Shown in pieces: positions 57,122 to 64,000 of a stretch of DNA of 64,000 nucleotides. The position numbers were made by a program, and so were the translations under genes. Location: assembly GCA_964579295.1 (NCBI GenBank), contig CAZOGK010000014.1:16954-80953 (forward strand), in the 5' to 3' direction. The DNA comes from JAAYYY01 sp964579295. Its GTDB lineage: Bacteria; Chloroflexota; Anaerolineae; Promineifilales; Promineifilaceae. The notes beneath the pieces were generated by a model that made no database searches, was not told the DNA's origin, and saw nothing but the letters and a program-made list of their open reading frames with translations. Position 1 is the stretch's first letter. Each line of letters opens with the position of its first letter.

Positions 57122-59893
57122 ATGACCAGACTTGAAAGGCTCGCCGAGATAGGACAATCGATCTGGCTCGACTACATCCGGCGCGACCTGCTCGATAACA
57201 ACGAGCTGCACCAGCTGCGCGAGGTGGGCGTGCGCGGCGTCACCTCAAACCCATCCATATTCCAGCAAGCCATCGCCGAGAGCGACAGCTACGCCGATGC
57301 CATACGAATCCTTGCCAATGAGGGCCGGTCGCCGCTGGAAATCTACGAGGAGCTGGCGATTGACGATATCCAGCGCGCTGCGGACGTGTTTGACGATGTC
57401 TACCGGCAGACTGGGGGCGAAGACGGCTATGTCAGCCTCGAAGTCAATCCGGAGCTGGCCGGCGATACGCAGGCGACTGTCGTCGAAGCGCGGCGTCTCT
57501 TTTCTCGCGTCAATCGGCCCAATGTGTATATCAAGGTCCCGGCAACGCCAGCCGGCATCCCGGCGATTGAGCAGCTCATCGGCGAGGGTATCAACGTCAA
57601 CGTGACCCTCATTTTCTCGCGCGCGGTCTACGAGCAGGTAGTCGAAGCCTACCTGCGCGGGCTGGAGGCGCTCATTGCACGCGGCGGCGACCCGCGTGAC
57701 GTCTCCTCAGTCGCTTCCTTCTTCGTGAGCCGTGTAGACAGCAACGCCGATAAGAAACTGGATGCGCTGGGCGCCGGCGATCTGCGCGGTACGATTGGGA
57801 TTGCCAATGCCAAGCTGGCCTACCAGCGCTTTCTCGATCTGTTTGACGGCGAGCGCTGGGAGCGGCTGGCGGCCAGAGGCGCCCGTCTACAGCGGCCGCT
57901 CTGGGCCAGCACCAGTACGAAAGATCCGGCCTACCCCGATACGATGTACGTGGACCAACTAATCGGCCCCCACACCGTCAATACCGTGCCGCCGCAGACG
58001 CTGGAAGCATTCCTTGACCACGGCCGGGTGGCGCCCACGCTCATGAGTGACGTAGACGAAGCAGTGGTGACCCTGGACAGGCTGGAGGAGCTGGGCATCA
58101 ACCTCGATACGATCACGGATGAGCTGCTGGAGGAAGGGATCGCCAAGTTCGCGGAACCCTTCCGCAGCCTGCTGGCGACTATCGCCGCCGAACGGGACCG
58201 CGTTCTGGACGAGGTACCGCCCTGGGTCGGCAATGTCGGCGAGCTGGATATGGCAGTCAAAGAGACGCTGGCCAGGTTGGAACGGGACAACGTCCTGCAG
58301 AGGGTGTGGCGGCACGACCACACGCTGTGGGCCGACGACCCGGAGGAGATCGGCAACCGCCTCGGCTGGCTCAACATCGCCGAGACGATGGCCGACCAGG
58401 TGGACGAGCTGCAGGCGTTCGCCGCTGAGATCCGCGCCGACGGTTACGATCACGTTGTCTTGTTGGGTATGGGCGGCTCCAGCCTGGCGCCCGAGCTGTT
58501 TGCCCGCACCTTCGGGCCGGCTCCGGGTTATCCCCGGCTGACCATTCTCGATAGCACCGACCCGGTGGCCGTGACCAACGTGCGCCGCCAGCTCGATCCT
58601 GAGCGCACGCTCTTCATCGTCTCCAGCAAGTCGGGCGGTACGGTGGAGACGTTAAGCTTCTTCAACTACTTCTACACCCGCGTCGCCGACCTGATCGGGC
58701 CGGAAAACGCCGGCAACCATTTCGTAGCTATCAGCGATCCCGGCAGCAGCCTGCTGCGTCTGGCCGAGCAGTATCGCTTCCGCGCCGCTTTCGCCAACGA
58801 CCCCAATATCGGCGGCCGCTACTCGGCGCTCTCCCATTTTGGTCTGGTTCCCGCGGCGCTCCTGGGAATTGACCTGCACGAGCTGCTGGGCCGCGCTCGG
58901 CGCATCAGCGGATCGGAAACGGCCGAGCGCGCCGGCTGGCTCGGCGCCGTCCTGGGAGTGCTGGCCGAGCAGGGCCGTAACATCGTCCACTTCGTTACCA
59001 CGCCCGGCCTCGCTAGCTTTGGCGATTGGGTCGAGCAGCTTATTGCCGAAAGCACGGGCAAAGATGGTAAGGGGATTCTGCCGGTGGTGGGCGAGCCCCC
59101 GCTAGCTCCCGCCGCTTATGGCGAGCGGCAGCTGCTGGTCTACATGCGCCTGGCCGGCGATGCGCATTACGACGAGCAGGTCGTGGCCATCGCCGCACGA
59201 CAGCCCGTGATCACCATCAACCTGGCCGACCGTTACGATATTGCCGAGCAATTCCTGGTCTGGGAAATCGCCACGGCCGTCGCCAGCCATATCCTCGGCG
59301 TGCATCCCTTCAACCAGCCAAATGTCGAATCGGCCAAGCAGCGGACGCGCGCCATCCTCGAGGCTTTTGTCCGCGAGGAGAAGCTGCCGACCAGGCAACT
59401 GCCCGGACAGCTGCCGATCCTGAGCGATGGGCCGGTCAAAGTCTACGAGTCTGCGCTGCCGGCGCGCACGGCGGCGCAAGCGCTGCGCAACTTCCTGGAG
59501 CAGGTGCACGACGAAAGCTACGTGGCTATCCAGGCCTACGCCGCGCCCACAGCGGAGAACGAGGCCGCTCTGGCCCGCCTGCGCCAATTCGTCCGCGAGG
59601 AAACTGGCGTACCGGTTACCGTGGGCTACGGCCCGCGCTTCCTGCACTCGACGGGCCAGCTGCATAAGGGCGACGCCGGCCACGGCCTGTTTATCCAGAT
59701 TACAACCGAGCCGCTGCCCGACGTACCCATCCCCGACGAGCCGGGCGGCGGGGCCAGCTCGCTGACCTTCGGCATGCTCAAGATGGCCCAGGCGCTGGGC
59801 GACGCCGGCGCGCTGCGGGCAGCGGGCCGGCCCGTCATTCGCCTGCACACCGGCGGCCCGCTGCCGTCGCTGGTAGCAACGGTCACGGCCTGA
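57122..59893 (+). CDS. Bifunctional transaldolase/glucose-6-phosphate isomerase
   Basis: A 923-residue fusion. Residues 1 to about 370 are a TalB-like transaldolase: SIWLDYIRRDLL, RGVTSNPSIFQQAI, catalytic Lys138 in NVYIKVPATPAG, and WASTSTKDPAYPDTMYVDQL. Residues about 390 to 923 are a phosphoglucose isomerase: VVLLGMGGSSLAPELFARTF, FIVSSKSGGTVETLSFFNYF, the AGVFRP-like AGRARRISGSETAERA and HPFNQPNVESAK near the end. The two steps are not consecutive, but both return pentose phosphates to glucose 6-phosphate. The fusion is known in several phyla, including Chloroflexota and cyanobacteria. A AAGGAG site precedes the ATG, and a terminator follows. Confidence 0.93.
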   Translation: MTRLERLAEIGQSIWLDYIRRDLLDNNELHQLREVGVRGVTSNPSIFQQAIAESDSYADAIRILANEGRSPLEIYEELAIDDIQRAADVFDDVYRQTGGEDGYVSLEVNPELAGDTQATVVEARRLFSRVNRPNVYIKVPATPAGIPAIEQLIGEGINVNVTLIFSRAVYEQVVEAYLRGLEALIARGGDPRDVSSVASFFVSRVDSNADKKLDALGAGDLRGTIGIANAKLAYQRFLDLFDGERWERLAARGARLQRPLWASTSTKDPAYPDTMYVDQLIGPHTVNTVPPQTLEAFLDHGRVAPTLMSDVDEAVVTLDRLEELGINLDTITDELLEEGIAKFAEPFRSLLATIAAERDRVLDEVPPWVGNVGELDMAVKETLARLERDNVLQRVWRHDHTLWADDPEEIGNRLGWLNIAETMADQVDELQAFAAEIRADGYDHVVLLGMGGSSLAPELFARTFGPAPGYPRLTILDSTDPVAVTNVRRQLDPERTLFIVSSKSGGTVETLSFFNYFYTRVADLIGPENAGNHFVAISDPGSSLLRLAEQYRFRAAFANDPNIGGRYSALSHFGLVPAALLGIDLHELLGRARRISGSETAERAGWLGAVLGVLAEQGRNIVHFVTTPGLASFGDWVEQLIAESTGKDGKGILPVVGEPPLAPAAYGERQLLVYMRLAGDAHYDEQVVAIAARQPVITINLADRYDIAEQFLVWEIATAVASHILGVHPFNQPNVESAKQRTRAILEAFVREEKLPTRQLPGQLPILSDGPVKVYESALPARTAAQALRNFLEQVHDESYVAIQAYAAPTAENEAALARLRQFVREETGVPVTVGYGPRFLHSTGQLHKGDAGHGLFIQITTEPLPDVPIPDEPGGGASSLTFGMLKMAQALGDAGALRAAGRPVIRLHTGGPLPSLVATVTA

Positions 59894-59908
59894 GGCACAC
59901 AATCCAAT

Positions 59909-59934
59909 AAAGGCGCCGGAGTAGCGGCGCCTTT
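59909..59934 (+). terminator. Hairpin terminator or attenuator after the transaldolase/isomerase gene
   Basis: AAAGGCGCCG (59909-59918), loop GAGTAG, CGGCGCCTTT (59925-59934), then CTCATTT. It is a perfect 10-bp stem with a weak T-stretch, 15 bases past the stop and 34 bases before gnd. It may split or attenuate the run so that gnd and zwf are made at a different level. Confidence 0.7.
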
Positions 59935-59967
59935 CTCATTTCTAGTTAGATAGAAGGAAAGGCTGCT

Positions 59968-60885
59968 ATGGAACTGGCGATGATTGGACTGGGCCGCATG
60001 GGAGGCAACATGACGCGGCGGCTGCGGCAGGGCGGCCACCGAGTGGTTGGCAGCGACCTAGATGCGACGGCCGTCGGCGAGCTGGCGGCCGAGAGCGGTA
60101 TGGTTGCGGCGGCCAGTCTGGCCGATGCCCTTGCCCGGCTGGAGTCGCGCCCCCGCATCGTCTGGCTCATGGTTCCGGCCGGCGCGGCTACCGAGGCCGT
60201 CGTGGAGGAAGCCGCCGGCCTGCTGGCCGCGGGCGATATTATCGTCGACGGCGGCAACAGCAATTATCAGGAGACGATGCGCCGTGCCCGTGAGCTGGGT
60301 CGTCGCGGGCTGCATATGGTCGATGTCGGCACCAGCGGCGGCGTCTGGGGTCTGGAGCTGGGCTACGGCATGATGGTTGGCGGCGACCCGGAAGCCGTAA
60401 GGCACCTCCGTCCCCTGTTCCAGACGCTGGCCCCCGGCCCGGAGGATGGCTGGGGCCACGTCGGCGGTAATGGCGCCGGCCACTTCGTCAAGATGGTGCA
60501 CAACGGTATCGAGTACGGCCTGATGCAGGCTTACGCCGAGGGCTTCGACATCATGCGCGCCAAAAAGGATTTTGACCTCGACCTCTATCAGATTGCCACC
60601 ATTTGGCGCTCGGGCAGCGTCATCCGTTCCTGGCTGCTCGATCTTCTGGCGCTGGCTCTGGAGGAAGACGCGACGCTATCCCGGCTGCGCGGCTGGGTAG
60701 ACGACAGCGGCGAAGGGCGCTGGACGGTCCTGGAAGCCATCGCCCTGAACGTCCCGGCTCCGATCATCACCCTGTCGCTGCAGAGCCGCTTTGCCAGCCG
60801 CATTGAGGACAGCTACGCCGCCAAGCTGCTGGCGGCTATGCGCAACCAGTTCGGCGGCCATGCCCTGAAACTGCTCGATGAGTAA
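59968..60885 (+). CDS. gnd: 6-phosphogluconate dehydrogenase, decarboxylating (short YqeC/GntZ type)
   Basis: A 305-residue protein, the short, often NAD-linked type; classical Gnd has about 470 residues. MELAMIGLGRMGGNMTRRLR opens the Rossmann domain, and IVDGGNSNYQETMRRARELG, LHMVDVGTSGGVWGLELGYG, MMVGGDPEAVRHLRPLF and GAGHFVKMVHNGIEYGLMQA give the substrate-binding and catalytic Lys regions. It oxidises 6-phosphogluconate to ribulose 5-phosphate with CO2 release. It has its own upstream hairpin, and its last eight bases overlap zwf. Confidence 0.93.
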   Translation: MELAMIGLGRMGGNMTRRLRQGGHRVVGSDLDATAVGELAAESGMVAAASLADALARLESRPRIVWLMVPAGAATEAVVEEAAGLLAAGDIIVDGGNSNYQETMRRARELGRRGLHMVDVGTSGGVWGLELGYGMMVGGDPEAVRHLRPLFQTLAPGPEDGWGHVGGNGAGHFVKMVHNGIEYGLMQAYAEGFDIMRAKKDFDLDLYQIATIWRSGSVIRSWLLDLLALALEEDATLSRLRGWVDDSGEGRWTVLEAIALNVPAPIITLSLQSRFASRIEDSYAAKLLAAMRNQFGGHALKLLDE

Positions 60886-62353
60886 ACAGACAGAGCTCAA
60901 CGCCCCCTCGATTGTCATCTTCGGCGCCTCTGGCGACCTCGCCCGGCGCAAGCTCGTGCCGGCGCTTTATCATCTGTACGCCAAAGGCCGGCTGCCCGAG
61001 GACTTTCGCATTGCCGGCTTTGCCCGAACAGAGATGGATGACAGCGCCTTCCGCCAGCTCATGGGCGAAAACACGGAAGAGCATAGCCCATCCTTCAGCG
61101 CGGATACCTGGGCCGCCTTCGCGGAGAAGCTCTACTACGTGACAGGCCAGTATGATGACGCCGCCTCGCTGCGTCGCCTGGACGAGCGGCTGGACAGGCT
61201 GGAGCCGGACGACGCCGGGCGTCTCTACCACTTCTCCGTGCCGCCCAGCATCTATCCCATCATCGTAGAAACGCTCGGCAGCGCCGGCATGGCCCGCAGC
61301 CAGCGCCACTGGTGCCGGGTCATTGTCGAGAAGCCATTTGGCGAGGATCTGGAGTCAGCGCGCGCACTCAACCGGCGCCTGAATGAAGTCCTGGACGAGG
61401 AGCAGATCTACCGGATTGACCATTATCTGGGCAAAGAGACGGTACAGAATATCCTCGTCTTTCGCTTTGCCAACGCCATCTTCGAGCCGGTCTGGAACCG
61501 CAACTACATCAGCCACGTGCAGATTACGGCGGCCGAAGACGGAGACATCGGCCATCGCGGCCGCTTCTACGATGCGACCGGCGTTTTGCGCGACATGTTT
61601 CAGAATCACCTGCTGCAGCTGCTGGCGCTGGTAGCGATAGAGCCGCCAGCCAGCTTTGACGCCGACGCCCTGCGCAATGAAAAAGCCAAGCTGCTCGCGG
61701 CCGTGCGCCGTCCGGATGAGAAAGGCCTTGCCCAGGATAGCGTGCGCGGGCAATACGATGGCTACCGCGACGCCGAAGGTGTGGCCGACGCGTCACAGAC
61801 GGCGACCTTTGCCGCACTGCGCCTCTATATCGATAACTGGCGCTGGCAGGGCGTCCCCTTCTACCTGCGCTCCGGCAAGGCGCTGGCGCAAAAGACAACC
61901 GAGATTGTCGTCCACTTCTGGCAGCCGCCGCAGCACCTGTTTGCCGAGGCGCAAAGCGAGGCCAGCGGCAACTACATCGCGCTCTGCATCCAACCGGACG
62001 AGGGTATCCACCTCCGCTTCGCCGCCAAAGTCCCCGACACCGTCGCCGATACTGAACCGGTCGATATGGAGTTCCATTACGCCGACAACTTCGACGGCGT
62101 GGATATCCCCGAAGCCTACGAGCGCCTGCTGCTCGACGCTTTGAACGGCGACGCCGCCCTCTTTTCGCGGGCGGACGAGATCGAGTTGGCCTGGAAGCTC
62201 ATCGACCGTATCCGGGAAAGCTGGGAAGGAGAAGATGCGCCGCCGCTGCTGCCCTATGTGCGCGGAAGCTGGGGCCCAGACGCCGCTACCGAGCTAATTG
62301 CCGCCGATGCTCCCGCCTGGACCTCAGGCTGTACGCACAGCACGGAGCGCTGA
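60878..62353 (+). CDS. zwf: Glucose-6-phosphate 1-dehydrogenase
   Basis: A 491-residue Zwf. The NADP-binding start is IVIFGASGDLARRKLVPALY; substrate and catalytic motifs are RIDHYLGKETVQNILVFRFA, with its RIDHYLGKE signature, and EPVWNRNYISHVQITAAEDG. The later RPDEKGLAQDSVRGQYDGYR and YLRSGKALAQKTTEIVVHFW match the family. It catalyses the first step of the oxidative pentose phosphate pathway. The ATG overlaps the gnd stop region, so the two are coupled. It is convergent with glgA. Confidence 0.95.
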   Translation: MSKQTELNAPSIVIFGASGDLARRKLVPALYHLYAKGRLPEDFRIAGFARTEMDDSAFRQLMGENTEEHSPSFSADTWAAFAEKLYYVTGQYDDAASLRRLDERLDRLEPDDAGRLYHFSVPPSIYPIIVETLGSAGMARSQRHWCRVIVEKPFGEDLESARALNRRLNEVLDEEQIYRIDHYLGKETVQNILVFRFANAIFEPVWNRNYISHVQITAAEDGDIGHRGRFYDATGVLRDMFQNHLLQLLALVAIEPPASFDADALRNEKAKLLAAVRRPDEKGLAQDSVRGQYDGYRDAEGVADASQTATFAALRLYIDNWRWQGVPFYLRSGKALAQKTTEIVVHFWQPPQHLFAEAQSEASGNYIALCIQPDEGIHLRFAAKVPDTVADTEPVDMEFHYADNFDGVDIPEAYERLLLDALNGDAALFSRADEIELAWKLIDRIRESWEGEDAPPLLPYVRGSWGPDAATELIAADAPAWTSGCTHSTER

Positions 62354-62406
62354 CGGCGCTGCCCTCAGCCTCTCGCCTAAGCATCGCGACGAAGCATCGC
62401 GGCTTG

Positions 62407-63858
62407 CTACCACCCCCGGTTGCGGGCAATGGCCCAACCGTAGAGCTGTTCATAACCTTGCGCTGAGCGCTCCCAGGAAAAGTCGGTAGTCATCCCCTTC
62501 TGCTGGATGGCGCGCCACGTCTCGCGCTCATGCCGAAATACGTGGACCGCCCGTGCAAGCGCATGCCAGAAATCGTCGGCCGTATGCTGGTAGAAGGTGA
62601 AGCCGGTCATGGCGTCGACGACCGTATCCGCCAGCCCGCCCGTGGCCCGCACCACCGGCACGCTACCATAGCGCATGGCGATCATCTGGCCCAGCCCACA
62701 TGGCTCGAACAGTGAGGGCATCAGGAAGATGTCGCTGCCGCCATAGATAAGGGGCGCCAGACCGGCGTTATATTCTAGAACGGCCGTCATCTTATCGCGG
62801 TGGTAGCCGGCGAGATGGGCGAACATATTCTCATAGCGCGGGTCCCCCGTTCCCAGGAGGACAAACTGGGCGTCGCCGGCATCGCCGTTGAGCAGACGGT
62901 GAATGACGTGGCCGGTAATGTCCAGCCCTTTCTGGTGATCCAGGCGGGTCACCATCGCCGCCAGCGGCGCGTCGTCGCGCTCCGGCAGGCCCAGAAGGCC
63001 TTGCAGGGCGCGCTTGTTCTCCTGGCGCTGTTCCCACTGACCGGTCGTAAACGGCTGCGCCAGCCGCTCGTCGGCGGCCGGGTCCCACGTCTCGAAGTCA
63101 ATTCCGTTGAGGATGCCGTGTACGTCGAAGCTGCGGTGGCGCAAGAGCCCGTCGAGCCTCGCTCCACCCTCCGGTGTCAATATCTCGCGCGCATAGGTGG
63201 GACTGACGGTGTTGACCATCGTCGCGTGGTAGATGCCCCGCGCCATGAAGTTCACCTCGCCGAAACTCTCTTCGGCCAGAGCGTGTGTCCAGATGCCCAG
63301 ATAGTCGAGGATGCGCCAGGGGGCGTGGCCCTGGTGCGCCAGATTGTGAATGGTGAAGACGGTGGGCGTGCCGGCGTAGCGGCTGTCGTGCTGGCCCGCT
63401 GTCGCCAGCCAGGTGACGGCCGGCGCGCTATGCCAGTCGTGAGCGTGGACCACGTCCGGCCGCCAGCCGAGCGCGGCAAAGGTCAGGTCGAGAGCCGCCC
63501 GGCTGAAAAAGGCGAAACGATAGACATCATCGCCATAACCGTAGACCTCGGGCCGGTCGAAGAGATGACGTTCGGCAATGAAATAGACCGGCACGTCGCT
63601 TCCCGGCAGCTTCCCCGCAAAGACGCCGGCTGGAATGAGCCGGTTGTCCACCGGCACATTAAGCGTCAGCTCCATTGGCTTAACGCCGGGATAGCCGCGC
63701 TCGATAGCCTGATAGGCGGGCATCACCACGCGCACGTCATGCCCGGCGGCCGCCAGCGCCTTAGGCAGCGAGCCGGCCACATCGCCCAGCCCGCCGCGTT
63801 TGGCAAAGGGCGCTACTTCGGCGCTGAGAAACAGGACGCGTAGGGGCTCGGCCATCAT
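62407..63858 (-). CDS. glgA: Glycogen synthase (ADP-glucose type)
   Basis: A 483-residue GT5 starch/glycogen synthase. The N-terminal nucleotide-sugar motif is AKRGGLGDVAGSLPKALAAA (19-38, KxGGL-type), followed by VVHAHDWHSAPAVTWLA, TVFTIHNLAHQG and ARLDGL. The C-terminal domain carries FEPCGLGQMIAMRYGSVPVV and RATGGLADTV, which has the catalytic Glu and the GGLxDTV element. It extends alpha-1,4-glucan with ADP-glucose. Starts at 63858 or 63855 are possible, behind GGAGGC. It removes hexose phosphate from the route encoded by the converging zwf. Confidence 0.95.
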   Translation of the reverse strand: MMAEPLRVLFLSAEVAPFAKRGGLGDVAGSLPKALAAAGHDVRVVMPAYQAIERGYPGVKPMELTLNVPVDNRLIPAGVFAGKLPGSDVPVYFIAERHLFDRPEVYGYGDDVYRFAFFSRAALDLTFAALGWRPDVVHAHDWHSAPAVTWLATAGQHDSRYAGTPTVFTIHNLAHQGHAPWRILDYLGIWTHALAEESFGEVNFMARGIYHATMVNTVSPTYAREILTPEGGARLDGLLRHRSFDVHGILNGIDFETWDPAADERLAQPFTTGQWEQRQENKRALQGLLGLPERDDAPLAAMVTRLDHQKGLDITGHVIHRLLNGDAGDAQFVLLGTGDPRYENMFAHLAGYHRDKMTAVLEYNAGLAPLIYGGSDIFLMPSLFEPCGLGQMIAMRYGSVPVVRATGGLADTVVDAMTGFTFYQHTADDFWHALARAVHVFRHERETWRAIQQKGMTTDFSWERSAQGYEQLYGWAIARNRGW

Positions 63859-63946
63859 GCCTCCGGCGAAGAAGAGGATAAAACCACATCGTCCCCGGGC
63901 TCGCCGGCATGAGCGAGGCCGAGGACGATGTCAAAGAACGCCTCTG
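63859..63946. other. Spacer between glgA and the tRNA-Arg gene
   Basis: 88 bases, CGAAGAAGAGGAT-rich near glgA. No clear promoter boxes are visible. It could be the glgA leader. Confidence 0.4.
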
Positions 63947-64000
63947 TACCCCGACCAGGAGTCGAACCTGGGCCTTTGGCTCCGGAGGCCAACGCTCTAT
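63947..64000 (-). tRNA. tRNA-Arg (anticodon CCG), 3' part, cut by the window end
   Basis: Read on the minus strand: ATAGAGC (D-arm end), anticodon stem TTGGC/GCCAA with loop CTCCGGA giving anticodon CCG (codon CGG), variable AGGC, T-arm CCAGG-TTCGACT-CCTGG and the 3' acceptor TCGGGGT plus discriminator A. The CCA end is not encoded (CAG follows). The 5' acceptor, D-stem start and D-loop are outside the window. Confidence 0.88.

Noticed and set aside
1..64000. Insertion sequences, prophage, toxin-antitoxin or CRISPR-Cas
   Set aside because: No transposase, integrase, phage structural, Cas or recognisable toxin gene and no repeat-spacer array was seen.

Overview
The window is one contiguous, high-GC, densely coded bacterial chromosome segment with no phage, insertion sequence or CRISPR array. 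Several traits point to the phylum Chloroflexota, in the Anaerolineae/Caldilineae/Ardenticatenia area: a fused transaldolase/phosphoglucose isomerase, an Lgt with a large loop insertion, a DUF6754-type membrane protein, a MutL/GlmL-type ASKHA protein in an envelope operon, TATPTNTATP-rich surface proteins, and a complex I cluster with two NuoM genes. This placement rests on remembered family distributions, not on a search.

Layout. 1-700: the end of an M50 (site-2 protease type) membrane peptidase and an HD-domain hydrolase. 701-8165: an EF-G-like GTPase behind a good sigma70-type promoter, an alpha/beta hydrolase, a TPR protein, a helicase-associated-domain protein and a lipid kinase. 8284-17670: an eight-gene, mostly overlapping operon whose products form no pathway I can name. 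It encodes a DUF6754-like membrane protein, two multi-spanning proteins, a 1187-residue double-zinc-ribbon protein with 18 PxWL motifs in an acidic linker, a MutL/GlmL-type ATPase-fold protein, a barrel-sandwich/KOW-like protein and an LPQTG surface protein, and it ends at a perfect 20-bp hairpin. This is the best candidate here for an undescribed system. 17731-22370: a receiver-kinase-receiver-pseudokinase protein, a PspA homologue, a zinc-ribbon/TPR membrane protein and a membrane coiled-coil protein, probably an envelope-stress module. 22397-29497: rplI, rodZ, rimO, a TlpA-like thioredoxin, a divergent Lgt paralogue, an acidic-tailed PUA/EVE-like protein and a methionyl-tRNA synthetase with an unusual KISGS loop.

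29523-41885: a cytochrome P450, a polytopic glycosyltransferase-like protein, two coupled GT2 glycosyltransferases, a secreted FlgD-like repeat protein, and a phospholipid set (psd, pssA, DUF374 acyltransferase; then lgt and a CDP-alcohol phosphotransferase) with a HypE/AIR-synthase-like protein and an AIM24 protein. 41995-54311, all on the minus strand: the membrane arm of complex I (nuoA-H-J-K-L-M-M-N) followed by the F0 half of ATP synthase (atpI/Z-B-E-F). The hydrophilic complex I subunits and the F1 subunits are absent from this window. AtpF carries a delta-like C-terminal domain, and NuoL has an extended lateral-helix region that fits a complex I with an extra NuoM pump.

54451-63858: an OmpR-type response regulator heads a glucose-catabolism run: glucokinase, 6-phosphogluconolactonase, transaldolase/phosphoglucose isomerase, 6-phosphogluconate dehydrogenase and glucose-6-phosphate dehydrogenase. 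Together these encode the oxidative pentose phosphate branch and its return to hexose phosphate. A convergent glycogen synthase and a partial tRNA-Arg(CCG) close the window.
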